DNA of 64,000 nt. Source: Azadirachta indica (lineage: Eukaryota; Streptophyta; Magnoliopsida; Sapindales; Meliaceae). The notes below the pieces were generated by a model, which saw nothing but the letters and a program-made list of their open reading frames with translations, was not told where the DNA came from and ran no database searches. The stretch is from the NCBI GenBank assembly GCA_022749755.1, contig CM040441.1, positions 11,409,475-11,473,474 of the forward strand, in the 5' to 3' direction. The stretch's first letter is position 1, and each line of letters begins with the position of its first letter. The translations under genes and the position numbers were made by a program. Shown piece after piece: positions 1 to 12,109 of this stretch.

Positions 1-327
1 CAAGTAGACTCAAAGTGCTTTCAGAAAAAGCACTTATAAGCATCTTTATTCTGACGAAGACAACGAATAGACTAAAACAAGCAACGCTTTTTTACAACTT
101 CTAAGTGCTTTTGGCATCACCGAAGCACTCCCAAACATAATATAAGTCTATGACTCCAATTAACAATCCACAAGAATTGGCATTAGCACAGTACAATTTC
201 AAAAATTGGCTTTTTTTTTTTCTGAAAATCCTTATCTGTCATCATCTTCATATACCCAGATAGAAGTCACCCCAAAAAAAAAAAAAAAAAAAAAAAACAC
301 GAGATTAATTAAAAAACAAAAACCAAC
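1..327 (-). other. Intron 1 of the enoyl-CoA hydratase gene (partial)
   Basis: This stretch is non-coding and follows the donor at 327. It has poly-A/T runs near 210-225 and 274-296. Inside it, 'AAGTGCTTT' and 'AAAGCACTT' motifs near 14-40 and 100-120 face each other, as in the ends of short hAT-type MITEs. No exon is seen before the window edge. Confidence 0.5.
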
Positions 328-737
328 CTAGCATGAGTGTCAATAAATTTAGCTCCTTTAGCAGCAACCAAAATATCACAAGCCAACGCGATTTCAAATC
401 CCGCCGTTACCGCGAACCCGGAAATCGCTCCAATGATCGGCTTGCGGCACAGCTCCATCTGCGCAACCGCGTCGGATTCTATATCCTTAACATCTCCCTT
501 GAAGACATCCTCCGCGGAAGTAAGATCCACGCCCGAACAGAACGACCGACCCGATCCGGATAATATTATGACCCGGACGGCATCGTCCTTACCCAAAGAT
601 TTAAACGCCTGGGCCATATCCGTTATCATTGACCGGGTCAACGAGTTCAACGATTTCGGTCGGTTGATCGTGACGTATGCTATCCCGTTCGGGTCGCGGG
701 TCACGAGAATCAGGTTTTCGGGTTTTGATTGGCCCAT
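328..737 (-). CDS. ECHIA: Enoyl-CoA hydratase/isomerase (crotonase family), first exon, gene cut by window edge
   Basis: This is a crotonase-fold enzyme, probably acting on acyl-CoA esters in peroxisome or cytosol. About 137 residues of the N-terminal half are visible. They include the NRPKSLNSLT stretch, the oxyanion-hole region SGRSFCSGVDL, and GFAVTAGFEIALACD leading into FIDTHAR. The start is the ATG at 737-735. Residue order and the KGDVKD segment match the Arabidopsis ECHIA protein as I remember it. The frame remains open to 309, but a good donor (AG|GTTGGT) at 328/327 splits the Arg codon after THA, so the open tail is intron. The remaining exons would lie left of position 1. The GDSL gene upstream is on the same strand. 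Confidence 0.85.
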
Positions 738-1296
738 GGATGAAAGATTTTCGTTTGCGGGAAAATGTCGAAGGAGTTTCGTCTCTTTTTCTATTTTGTG
801 ATTTTTGATTTTGGGTCGGGTGCTGCTACGGTGTCGTTTTGTCGAGGCTTTTCAGCATTCAAATGCGTGCCCGCAATACTTTATCCGTGACGCCAGATGG
901 CCGATACAGTAACAGGCACCTCTCTAATTACGACTTATTTGTTCATATAAAAATTTTATTATATATTATTTTCTTACATATAAAAATGTCATAACCCATG
1001 AATATGATGGATGCCTTCTTATAATTTTCATTCTGTGCAAATCGCTGCAATTTTCTGTCAGCTGATTCAATAGTGGAATTGGGCTCATCTGGCCCACAAG
1101 AAAAAATTGGGATTAGAAAAAAAATAATAAAATATTTGGCTTGATTAAACTGCGAATAATATTAAGACTAATATCAATTCTTTTGAGTAACAGTTATCAT
1201 AAAAAATGATCTATTTTCTATAAAACGTACTATAGAATTTTCCTAGCAGAATCCTGCTTGTAATTTCCTATCCATTAAATTTTATGAATGAATTAA
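738..1296. other. Intergenic: ECHIA upstream region and GDSL 3' flank
   Basis: No coding potential is recognised. The part next to the ECHIA start is relatively GC-rich (to about 900) and the rest is AT-rich. It should hold the ECHIA promoter and the 3' UTR of the GDSL gene. Confidence 0.6.
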
Positions 1297-3247
1297 TCAA
1301 GCTTGAACCAGTTGTCGAACGTTGACAGGTGAAATGTCATTGGAATCACCATCCAGGAGTGCTTTTGCTATGATAATATTGGCAGCATCAGACGGATGGA
1401 ATTGATCCCAGAACACATTTTTTGATCTGTCACTGCAAACTTCTGATGAAGGTCCACAGGGAATCAAACCACCATGAGGCCCGGCAGCTTGGCCGGCAGC
1501 TTGGCAACAAGAGGAATTTGGGCTCTCAAAACCTGAAAAACATGAAAAGTACTTTCTTATTTTCAGAAAAAATCCTGGAACACTATTCAAGCTGTTCATT
1601 CAGTTTTCAGAATGCTCACCGTATGATCTGTAATTTTCCAGGATGTTTTCTACTATGTGGTAAACATCGGCATACGCAAACTTGGAATCCTGGAGAGAAG
1701 TGCTGAGTTCTGAAAGGAGGCTTTTCAATTCTGTGTTGAATAACTGAGCTAGCTGATTTGGAAAACTGGCACAATTTTCCCCTGCTTCAGGATTTAAGTC
1801 TCTCTGATATGGAATACATCCGATTGGTCCTACATTTGCAACAACGATTTTTCTGGCACCCAAAGTGTAGAGTCTCTGCGAAAATTATTGATCAGATTAC
1901 AGTTGAAGTGAAATGAAATGAACAATTAGAGTTTAATAATTATTACTGAGGGTATTTACAGTGAGTTGTTCCCGGAATCTTGAAATCACGATGGTTACAA
2001 ACAGTTCTGGAGGAACCATTTTTTGCTCGCCGATTGGTAGCAAGTAATTGTTGAGGAAATCATTGGAGCCTATTGAAACAGAATAGAGAGCATTCTGCAA
2101 CAGCTCCAAGGCTGCAGTTTCACCAATGTTCGAGATTATGTCTTGCCTGTTATTTGCAAAATTGTCTAACTGTGCATTCATATTGATTCGTCCAACCTAT
2201 GGAAATTACGTACAGATTTTGTTTATTGCTGTAATAAAATAATCCAGAACCAAGCAGTAAATAAAGCCGATTCATTTCCAGGCCAGTGCGTTTACACCAA
2301 TTCTGAACGAGTCATTTATATTTCAAGAAATGAGAAGATAATCAATTAATGCACCGAAAAGAAGATAGATATAGTCCCGAAAATTTTTATTTTTTTAATT
2401 AATTGACCTTAATCAAACCCTCATGAAACCTTAACCCACAGAAACACATTGAATGTGATTCAAACACACCTTCAGGTAGAGACAAAAAGATGAATATCGT
2501 CCAAGTAAAGGATAATTCTTAAAGATTTTAAAACTTAAACCCACTAACTTGTTATGTAATTAATTACATTGATTTTCTTATATATATATAAATATATATA
2601 TATAATATTACATAAAATAATGAACTAAAGTACTCCTTCAGAATTAATACTGGTGTGAATGAGATTCGAACCAAAACCTAATGTAGCGGTTGTTTCTTTT
2701 TTTGGCAAATCTAACCAGGTGGTTGATGGAGCAGAATACTTACAAAGATTTTTCCAGTATCATTAAGAATCCCTCCTCCGCCAGAAGCATAGTTAACACC
2801 CTGAAGAATCGTCATTCCACTTGTGAAGGGAGCTAAGTACGGAGGAGTAAAAAATTTAAGACCCAATTCCTGACCTGGTAAAAGAAAAATAAACATTTTA
2901 ATACTTAATTGATTGCATGAAAAAAATTAATCGTACGTTTTCTGAAGTGGAATCGATCTAGCTAGCACTATTACTAGACTAAAGCAGAACTTGCCTATAA
3001 TGTCAACGATTGTTCTTCCATTGGTGTATCTTCCTGTCGGCACTCCGAAATCAATCCCATATGGAACATAATTAGCTCTGGATAATGTATCAATGTAGTT
3101 GTTGTTTCCCACATCAACTAAGGAGTCACCGAAAACAAAATTTGCAGGAGCCGCAAAGCAGCAGCTTTTCAGCAAAAACAAGAACATTGTCAATAATGCT
3201 GGAGAAACAAAACCAAAAATGTTTTTTCTGTTGCAAAAACCAGACAT
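1297..3247 (-). CDS. GDSL esterase/lipase (SGNH hydrolase), five exons
   Basis: This is a secreted serine esterase/lipase of the plant GDSL family. Exons on the minus strand are 3247-2995, 2874-2744, 2196-1960, 1875-1620 and 1532-1297; they sum to 1113 nt (370 aa). The start is the ATG at 3247. It is followed by a hydrophobic signal segment (FVSPALLTMFLFLLKSC) and then block I FGDSLVDVGNNN with the nucleophile Ser. Block II Gly is in NYASGGGGI, block III is GSNDFLNNY, and block V DQFHPSDAAN supplies the catalytic Asp and His, so the SGNH set is complete. Intron 1 begins with GC (AG|GCAAGT) rather than GT. The closest remembered relative is the Arabidopsis gene beside ECHIA (At4g16230). The substrate cannot be read from sequence. 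Confidence 0.9.
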
Positions 3248-3386
3248 TACTGCGAACAAAAAAGTAAGCAGCTAGCTAGCTAGCAGTGAGAAAATCTGAT
3301 CAACAAGTACGATTGGCTGCTTTTTGAATTTGTGGCGTCTCTGTACTGAAAAGTTTCAAGAACGTGAAGAAGATTAATGGAGGAAT

Positions 3387-3396
3387 GAATATATAG
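3387..3396 (-). promoter_or_regulatory. Possible TATA box of the GDSL gene
   Basis: The minus strand reads CTATATATTC about 140 bp upstream of the ATG at 3247, a plausible distance with a 5' UTR of roughly 100 nt. The call rests on motif and position only. Confidence 0.35.
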
Positions 3397-3727
3397 AACT
3401 GAAAGCTACATGTGTAGTACTGTGAAGACGTACCTATTTACGCATGCATCAGTGAAATTAATGAGATCAAGAAGGCAGAACAACTTCAGCTACCAACCAA
3501 CCAGCCTAATTGAACTAAAAAAGTTAACTACATCGATCGATCAAACTATATGAGGTCGATCTATGTCAATTTGAAATTTTGAAGTGCCAACATTCTCACT
3601 CAAATTTTAGTTTAAATTATATTTATTAGTTGTTTAGAATAAATCTGTGTTCTTTGCATCAAATCAGCATAATATTAATGCAAACTAATGTTAATCGATC
3701 GCATATTTTAAAATTATGAATATGTAA

Positions 3728-4158
3728 AGGCCTATTTGATTTTTTATTTAAATTAAAATGGTTTTAAAAAATTTTTATGCATGCTCAAAATTTTAAGTTG
3801 TATTTTTAATTGTTTTAATATTTAAAAATATTTTTGATATAATATGTCAAAATAAAAAATATATTAGATTGAAATTATTTTTAAAAATAAATTTATATTA
3901 AAATTTTAATAATATTGAATAATAATAATTGCTTCAAACTATTTTTATTAAAAATTAATAAAAAAAATTTCTTAATTTTATTATGATAGAGTTGTAAGAA
4001 ATACAATATGTAATGTATAAACGTCCATTTCTTTTATGTGTGTATTTTTAAATTAAAAATTCAACCAATTTTAGTTAAAGAAATATTTTGAGAATCACTG
4101 TATCTTTTATTTTTAAAAATACAAAATCACATTCAAATCTATATCAAACAAACCCTAA
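3728..4158. repeat. Possible MITE of about 430 bp
   Basis: A very AT-rich block is bounded by AGGCCTATTTGAT on the left and ATCAAACAAACCCT on the right, which are imperfect inverted copies of each other. Length, base composition and lack of ORFs fit a short non-autonomous DNA transposon. No clear target-site duplication was identified. Confidence 0.3.
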
Positions 4159-4995
4159 TTACAAATAATTAAAAAAAAGTAATTTATCGAACAGTATATA
4201 ATCCAAGATAAAACACTACTGTTTGTACATGTTGACATAACACCTAAAGTTTCTTGTAAATATTCAATTTTAATTGACAGTTAATATTTTTACTTGACTT
4301 AACATCTAAAATAGAATGTAAAATACTCAGTTTTAACTGACAACTAATGTTATTAATTATTTTATTCACTTATACATCATGACATTAATAGTTTTATATT
4401 TCAGTAAGTATTTTGGATTAAAATCTAACATCTCAAGTTTAAAAAAGTAACTCTTTTTTTTTTTTTTTTTTTATGGTTACATATAATTTTCAAAAGGTTT
4501 AAAGGGGCAAAGGAGATAACATCATTAATAGCCAAAAGTCAAAAGTAAGAAGGGATGTTGTGTGAAATATTGAATGGTCTGCAAATCCGAGAAAACCAAA
4601 GCTGGCTGTTTAAAATTATAAATATTTGCTGAATAGCATAAAATTATTTATGGGACATTATTGAAAACTGTAGGCCTTTTGCTAATTAGGTAAAAAAGAA
4701 AGTACAGGAATTGAAAATTTTTTACTTTTACAACCGCCAACAAGCCTAATTTTAAGTTCTGTTCAAAACTCACATGTCCAAAATTTAATGCGTTACCGAA
4801 AAATATAGTCGGTAGCCATGAATATGCATGATTCAATGTGTTTGTCCGAAAAACTCCCTCCAAATCCTGTAATTAATTAATTAATTAATTAAATAGGGAA
4901 GGCAACTAGGCAAGGCAACTCGCCATTTTCTTAATAGTTTTTCCTTTTTTCCTTTTAGGGCTGACAAGATTGTGAAATGAATCGTGCAAGCATTT

Positions 4996-5003
4996 ATAAT
5001 AAT

Positions 5004-5069
<66 letters not shown>
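4996..5069. repeat. (TAA)n microsatellite
   Basis: About 24 trinucleotide units run almost uninterrupted. The long Ile run that results on the minus strand is not a real protein. Confidence 0.95.
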
Positions 5070-5998
5070 TAAAAAAAGAAGAAAGATTTGTCCTATCTCC
5101 TTAAGTAGTGGTTGTGGTTGTGGTTGCGCAGTCTGCAATAAATAATGAGAATAGGCATTTGGTAGAACTATATATTTAAGGCATCGCAGAAAAGTTGGGT
5201 AATAACAATGCAAGCGCAGACACGTAGCCCTATTTTATTTTACGACAGCATTTATAATTATTGTATAGTTATTTATTTATTTATTTATTTTTTTGGGTTA
5301 CATGTCTCGAATTTAGTCAAAGAACTGAAAAAAATTAATGAAAAATTGAAAGATTCCCCTCAATATGGGGAATATGAACTCGCACAGCTATATTTATATT
5401 TTAAGTGTAAGTTTAAGATTGATATGAATTATAAATTAATTTATTTTTATTGCGTTGAAAATATAATCTGTTGTAAAATAAAAATTGGTTAAGTATTTGA
5501 TCAATTTTACTTTTAAAATTTTTATATATGTTTGATAAATTTTATTATTACATAATATTTTGTTTAAATATTTGCCGCTTAAACCAACTAACAACATCAC
5601 ATAAAAGACTTTCTTTCACAATAGACAAAATCATGAGTAAAATCAGGTGACCATGTTGATTGACTTGTGTTTTTATTTTTATGATCTTTTCTATAATTCC
5701 TATTGTATTAGGTCTAAAAAAAGTGCCCAATATCTTCCTCATGTTTTAATAAATATCCTATTATCTTCTAAAATTTTTTAAAAAAAAAAAAAAAAATTAT
5801 CCGTTAGGTCTATCCATAATGTAAAATAATAGTGATTATAAAAATTAAAAAACATTGAATTGCGGTTTAACCCTATATTTTGTTAAAATAGCTATATATA
5901 TTTTTATTTAAATATTATCATATAGATGACGTGCTACAATCAAAATATTAATGAAATCTCCTAATAATGACATGACCTATAATTGACTATAAATTTTT

Positions 5999-6238
5999 AC
6001 AAATGTTTTCACTAACCGCAGCGAAGTCTCTCCTTTATTTTGATGTAAACAAAATTAAAGCAATTAAATACAAATTAGTTAATAAGCTTGTAATAACAAA
6101 TTTATTATCGTGATTACAATTACAAATGTTTTCACTTACCGCAACACAATCTCTCCTCTATTTTGATAATAAGAAAAATTAAGTTAATTACAAATTAGTT
6201 AAAGTTATAATAACAAATTTTTTATCATGATTACAATA
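5999..6238 (+). repeat. Tandem duplication, unit about 120 bp
   Basis: Two adjacent direct copies begin near 5999 and 6122. Both start with ACAAATGTTTTCACT and end in a GATTACAA stretch. The copies differ by scattered substitutions and small indels, so the duplication is not very recent. It lies 270-510 bp upstream of the pectinesterase start. Confidence 0.7.
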
Positions 6239-6360
6239 AACAGTCTATTTACAAAATAATTTGTTTCCAAAATCAACTAATAAAATGGTAAAACCAAAAT
6301 GGGGAAGGCCTAGCCAGCTATTTTAGTTCTTAATTTATCTTCTAAAATAAAGACATTTCA

Positions 6361-6368
6361 TATATAGG
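6361..6368 (+). promoter_or_regulatory. Possible TATA box of the pectinesterase gene
   Basis: TATATAGG lies about 147 bp upstream of the ATG at 6508. The call rests on position and motif only. Confidence 0.3.
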
Positions 6369-6507
6369 AGCCTCTCCAAAATAGTAAAAACCTTCCTAAC
6401 AAACAAACCGATTTTAACATTCAAACAAATTAACCACACCATAAATAACATTTTTAAATCTCTTTAAAAATTAAATTCAAAAACAGGAAAATAACACATC
6501 TTGCAAC

Positions 6508-6955
6508 ATGTCTTATTCTTCTTCATCAGAATCAGCATCAGCATCACCGCCTTCGACGTTCATCCGATTGATCCATGTTGCCGTCGCCATAATCTTTGTC
6601 TCCATCACCTGTTTTTCGGATAATGTCCATAGTTTGACTGCACAAACTGTCATAAATTCTCCAATGCTGACAGACAAAATCAACACAAATAGGACAATCA
6701 AGGTCGACATCGATGGAAATGGAGAGTTTAGGTCTATTCAGCAAGCCATCGATGCTGTTCCTAAAGGCAATCCAAACTGGATCATTATACATGTTAGGAA
6801 AGGCATCTACAGGTAATTAATCATTCTCGATCTTCCATTCTCTATCCTGCATGCAATGCTAATGTTCATTAAATTTTGTATTTTTAAAATATGCGGACGT
6901 TGTGATTTATTAGCACGTGAAAATTATATTCTCGATATTATCTGTATCTTCATTA

Positions 6956-6993
<38 letters not shown>

Positions 6994-8142
6994 AGCTAAA
7001 GCCATGGGATTGGGTTAAGCTAATGCATTTTTGGCTTGCAGAGAAAAGGTAAGCATACCAAAGGACAAACCATACATTTTCATGAGAGGAAATGGAAGAG
7101 GAAGGACAGCAATTGTTTGGTCCGAAAGCTCTACTGACAATAAGGAATCAGCCACATTCAAGGTTGAAGCTCGCCACTTCATTGCCTTTGGTATTAGCTT
7201 CAAGGTACATGATTTGCTTTTTCCTTTTCTTTTTGTGGTCTCCGTTATCATTGACCTCAAAATATTTAATTAAACTAAACCATTTAATAATTAATATGCT
7301 AAAGTAATTTCATCTGGTTTTGTAGAATGAGGCTCCCACAGGGGTTGCATTTACCTCACAAAATCAATCGGTGGCTGCATTTGTGGGTGCAGACATGAAT
7401 GCATTCTACCACTGTGCATTTTACAGTACCCACAACACTCTATTTGATTACAAAGGAAGGCATTACTACGCCAATTCCTACATCCAGGGCTCAATCGACT
7501 TCATCTTCGGCCGCGGAAGGTCAATTTTCGATGTACGTCCTCAAATAATAACTGGTTAATTAATTAATTAGTTAATTAGTACGGAAACAAATTAATTTTG
7601 ATGTATATATAATGACCTGTATGTGTATGCAGAACTGTGAGATTTTTGTAATTGCAGACAAGAGAATAAAGATTCACGGTTCAATCACAGCTCAAAATAG
7701 AGAATCAAACACAGACAATAGCGGGTTTGTGTTTATTAAAGGAAAAGTGTACGGAATTGGTGATGTTTATTTGGGAAGAGCCAAAGGAGCGTATTCCAGG
7801 GTCGTTTTTGCCAAGACTTACTTGTCCAGGACAATTGTTCCACATGGATGGACAAATTGGAGCTATGTTGGCAGTACAGAGTAAGAAAATCTGATATTAA
7901 TATTGCTAATTAAATATGTTTAATCACATCAAATTAACTGATCATCTGAATTAATTAATTAATTTCTTTTGAATGTTGGAAACAGCAACCTGTTCCAGGC
8001 AGAGTACAAATGCCATGGACCTGGAGCTGAGACAGATGGAAGGGTTCCGTGGTCGAAACAACTTACCGAGAAAGAAGCAGAACAATTTGTGTCCATTGAT
8101 TTCATTGATGGAAAGAACTGGCTACCCTGTTGGCTGCAGTGA
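6508..8142 (+). CDS. Pectinesterase (PME) without pro-domain, altered catalytic motif, five exons
   Basis: Exons 6508-6812, 7042-7204, 7326-7532, 7633-7880 and 7986-8142 give 359 aa. A secretion signal lies within residues 20-43. The right-handed beta-helix PME domain follows directly, so there is no N-terminal inhibitor domain. Family motifs seen are GIYREKV (99-105), Gln170 in QSVAAF, GSIDFIFG with the nucleophile Asp214, and YLGRAKG with Arg274. The normally invariant QDTL motif reads HNTL (His192-Asn193), so the general acid/base Asp is Asn, and the Trp of LGRPW is Lys276. From memory, a small plant PME clade shares HNTLFDYKGRHYY, so this is probably lineage-fixed and not decay. Activity on homogalacturonan is uncertain. 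The reading frame is intact and all introns are GT-AG. Confidence 0.9.
6959..6990. repeat. (AT)n microsatellite in pectinesterase intron 1
   Basis: About 16 AT units end 52 bp before the exon 2 acceptor at 7042. Confidence 0.9.
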
Positions 8143-9596
8143 GGATCGATCACGATCATCTTAATTAATTTATGATGTAGGTGTAGTATTAATGCTCATG
8201 CCCATGTGATGTATTATTGGAGGTGATCACTTCAATTGTGTATATTGTGTATGTTGCGTTACACTTACACATGTCGGAATTGGGTAAATGAAGTGTAACT
8301 AATATCCAAGGAAGAACGCAACAAGGTAAAACATGCATGTTGCTGTTTGCCACAATGTCCACTGTATTTTTGCAAAAATTCCATATATTCTGGGAGTGCT
8401 CAAAATGACATTAATATCCAGTTGTATTTTAAAAAATCTTTATCACTTTTATAATTTTTTTTATATGAAAATTTTATTAGACAATCAACTCCTGAAGTTG
8501 CTTTTTTCAAGGAAATCCCGTACTTCAATTTAGTACTGTATAATATATGTTCGTACTTTAAAAAGACTTTTAATATATATGAAAGGATGGTAAACCCTAA
8601 TAAACATATATATAAAAATTAAATCCATTTCAGCCATTTAGTATTTTGGAAAGAATTAGCGCAAATTAATTAATTTTGCATATAGAAGTACTGGATATAA
8701 ATGGAGGTTTGTTATTGATTTGTTAAAACATGGATTCGTTAATTACGTACATATATTATGCAGGCTCTTAATTGATCAATCTCTCTTGAAACTTAATTTA
8801 ATTAGTTGAAAATTCCAGCACCACCTTTGAGCTCCTTTACTATATTACTATGATATATGCACCACCACCGATATCTTCTTTAACGGCACCAACTCCGGTA
8901 CTTGCAGTTCCAGCTACCGGATCATCAACAGCTAGTCCAAAGTCCAATAATGTCGACTATTCGAGCTCCATCACCTACTTCTTTGACCGCCAACCTCCGG
9001 CTGTATCGCTTTGGGATCAATGATGTTCTGTTCAAGTGTTGGGCATTCTGCATGCTATGAATAATACCAGTAGCTAGCTAGCACAACACCCTACTTGAAT
9101 TTCAACTTTCCCATCTGATTTCTGTGGAAGCAAACGAGAGACAAAATTAAGCGTAGCTCAGAGAAACAGACGCAGGTACAGAAAATAAGCTTGCTACGGC
9201 ACTACCACTATATATATACGTACATACAGTTGCAGAATTCATTAGCGCCTTCAGTTGATCATCAGGTTAATTTCTGTGTTCCATGTAATTGTGAGGACTG
9301 CGTTATAATCTTGCATGTTTAATGAAAATCATAATTAACGTAAATATTAATTAATTTCCATTTCATTATATTAAACCACGATTAAAATTAATCGAAACAA
9401 GCTAGCTAATTGCACATGACCGCGCATTACCAACGCAATATATATGATTAAATTAATTAAAAAACAGCATATAGCTTCTTTGTTTTTTTATTTATTCATG
9501 ATAGTAATTGTTACTTATGAGAGATTTCTTCTCTCGCTGCGCATGCATGCACAAGCATGGTTTTACAAGCTCACTATCTAATTAAAAGCTTTAAAA
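8143..9596. other. Intergenic between convergent pectinesterase and glycine-rich protein genes
   Basis: This holds the pectinesterase 3' UTR (from 8143) and the glycine-rich gene 3' flank. A patch at about 8815-9060 is less AT-rich than its surroundings, with many CCA/TCC triplets; it may be a gene fragment, but I recognise no protein in any frame. The rest is AT-rich without signal. Confidence 0.5.
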
Positions 9597-10387
9597 CTAA
9601 AACTTGCCACCAATCCCTCCTCCACCACCACCACCAAATCCTCCCCCACCTCCTTTTCCTCCTCCAAAGCCGCCACCGGCACCCCCTCCAGCTCCACCAC
9701 CTCCTCCGATTCCTCCTCCACCTCCTATCCCACCACCTTTACCACCACCAAAGCCCCCACCAGCACCTCCACCTAGACCGCCACCATGTCCACCCCCGAT
9801 GCCTCCACCGCACCACCTCCTCCTCCTATCCCACCACCTGCACCTACACCGCCACCATGTCCACCTCCAATGCCACCACCGGCACCTCCACCTGCACCAC
9901 CTCCTCCTCCTATCCCACCACCTTTGCCACCACCAGCACCTCCACCTAGACCGCCACCATGTCCACCCCCAATGCCACCACCAGCACCTCCACCTAGACC
10001 ACCACCATGTCCAACCCCAGCACCACCACCAGCTCCGCCTCCTCCTCCTATCCCACCACCTTTACCACCACCAATGCCGCCTCCTGCACCTCCACCTATA
10101 CCACCACCGTGTCCACCTCCAATACCACCACCACCACCACCACCACCGGCACCAGCTCCAGCCCCTCCTCCTATTCCACCACCTTTACCTCCACCTCCAC
10201 CGAAACCACCACCTACACCACCACCATGTCCACCTCCAACACCACCTCCGAAGCCTCCGCCGCCGCCTAAACCACCACCAATGTTCTGAGTAAATTCATC
10301 TTCCTCAAGTTTCCTACATTCTGCTATCCCTATGACCAATACAAACACTACAGCAATGAGACCAGCACACTTAAAAAGTTTTCCCAT
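9597..10387 (-). CDS. Secreted glycine-rich structural protein, frame broken by a 13-bp gap in the repeats
   Basis: This is a cell-wall type glycine-rich protein. The start is the ATG at 10387. The N-terminus MGKLFKCAGLIAVVFVLVIG is a signal peptide, followed by an acidic linker (RKLEEDEFTQN) and then more than 170 residues of GGG-X repeats with X = I, L, F, V, K, A or H. The uninterrupted frame ends at 9773 (204 aa) in a non-glycine tail. A glycine-rich frame one register away continues to a stop at 9597 with the typical ending GGIGGKF. Comparing repeat units shows that 13 bp present at 9872-9884 are absent at 9809/9810; adding 13 nt would make the whole region one frame. This could be a true allele or an assembly error in a repeat. 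The opposite-strand proline-rich frames are shadows. Confidence 0.8.
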
Positions 10388-10455
10388 CTTTGGTAAACAC
10401 ACACGGAGAGAAACAGAAAGATAGAACTGATGCTAAGCTTGGCAGCCGAGAGCCC

Positions 10456-10463
10456 TATTTATA
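10456..10463 (-). promoter_or_regulatory. TATA box of the glycine-rich protein gene
   Basis: The minus strand reads TATAAATA about 70 bp upstream of the start codon at 10387, a canonical plant TATA box at a suitable distance. Confidence 0.6.
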
Positions 10464-12109
10464 ATGCAAGAAAGCAGAATAAATTAATGCATGCAGTTGC
10501 ATGTTTTCTCTCTCTGCATGTAATTAGTATTCAGAATACGTACTAATCATACTTAATGAAATGTCCCAATATTCAACTCAGTTTGAAAAGTAACATCAAC
10601 GGCCGGTGAAATTCATAAAGATGTGGTCCCCATTTCTCAACTACTAACCTAATCATCTCGGCACCGTCACTAAATCCAATTTACGACGAATTAATTCACT
10701 CTAATCCCTCATCTTTTGTGAAACTACGCTTACACTAAATCCTTAACGTTTCAGCCTTATCTTACTTTAACTAATCCCTATATTCATCTAATAGCTGGAG
10801 GGTAATGAAATAATTCATGAAACCCGCCAACAACTATGCCTTTTGTGTAACGTACATTTTTTTTATTAAAAGAGTGTCATTTGTTCATACTTTACATATG
10901 AATGTTTCATATATATATATATATGTTTCATACTTTACACACACATATATATAGCTAGGTTTCATACAATCGTCGACAAAAAGATCTTTTCTTTATATAA
11001 TTTAATAGAACGAGACTGACGAGATTTTAGTTAAAGAACTGAAATTAAGTTAAAATAGTATAAACCAAAATGAAATAAATTACATAACACTTGGGAGTTT
11101 TAATTTGTGATATAGTGTGAAGTTTATGAATTAAAAGTATAATTTTATGAAAATTAAGAACTAAAGTGGAATTCTCCCTTCTCACCATTTTTGTAATTAA
11201 GTACATTTCAGATACGCATTTACTTCATCTGGCCCCCTTATTTCTGGATCACATTTCGATATGATTATTATTCGAAAAGCTTGGCGATCGACGGTGAAAG
11301 AAGGCGCTTCACATTCCACATTATCACATGCGTATTAATTGATCGGCTCTACAAAAATCAGAAATTATTAATTGAGATGAGCTCCCCTATTGACTGTTAA
11401 GTACAACATTGTTACTGATTTTTTGCAGACAATTAATAATATTTTTCCTTAGGAGTTTGGATCCGAAAATACTATATGTTGGACCAATAATAATGTTGAT
11501 ATGAATTAATTTCGAAGGTGGGTACGTATATATATATATATATATATATACACTAATCTAATCTAAGATTTACGTGTTCTTTATAATTGGGAATCCTATA
11601 AGACAAATATTCTAGTCTCGTAAATTTAATTTTCTAACTTATACAAATTCAGATATGCCCATTAAATTCCTCCGATTACTTTTCTGACTTTTTAAAGCTT
11701 TTTCTAACAAAAACAAATAAGCAAACAACAGAAAATGAACCAAAAAAAAAAAAAGACTTTATAAAAGCATGTTTGATATATTAAGGTTTATTAATTACCA
11801 ATGTGATAATAATGATAAAAAAAATATTTAACAAAAATAGAACAATTACGAAAACAGTTCGTAAAAGTGTTTAATGCTTTCAAATAAAATAAGCTTACAT
11901 AAACAAAAGCAACGTTTTCAAAATTCTAACTCTAAAATGTCTTATTTTCAAATCTCAAAAAAAAAAAATAAAATGTAAAATGTAAAATATCTATTTAGCT
12001 TTTTATTTTTTATTTTTTTCTCTGAACTTTGAAACAGGAGTGAACCAGGAAGAAAGAAGCGAACTTTTGTCTTTTTGTTTTTCACATGTCGGCAAAGATA
12101 AGTCCAAGG

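Larger units (their letters stand above)
3248..6507. other. Intergenic between divergent GDSL and pectinesterase genes
   Basis: Besides the MITE-like block, the microsatellite and the tandem duplication listed separately, this is AT-rich DNA without recognisable coding exons. It includes both promoters, because the genes are divergently transcribed. Confidence 0.6.

Noticed and set aside
4881..5213. Ile-rich minus-strand frame
   Set aside because: Produced by the (TAA)n microsatellite.
8815..9060. Possible small gene or gene fragment in a less AT-rich patch
   Set aside because: No frame gives a recognisable domain, start context or splice sites; it is mentioned only as an intergenic patch.
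9557..10293. Proline/histidine-rich open frames on the plus strand
   Set aside because: They are complements of the GGG-X repeats of the glycine-rich protein; the minus strand has a signal peptide, a TATA box and a natural end.
10388..10402. Extended start for the glycine-rich protein (five extra codons)
   Set aside because: The upstream codon at 10402 is GTG, not ATG; the ATG at 10387 starts a clean signal peptide.
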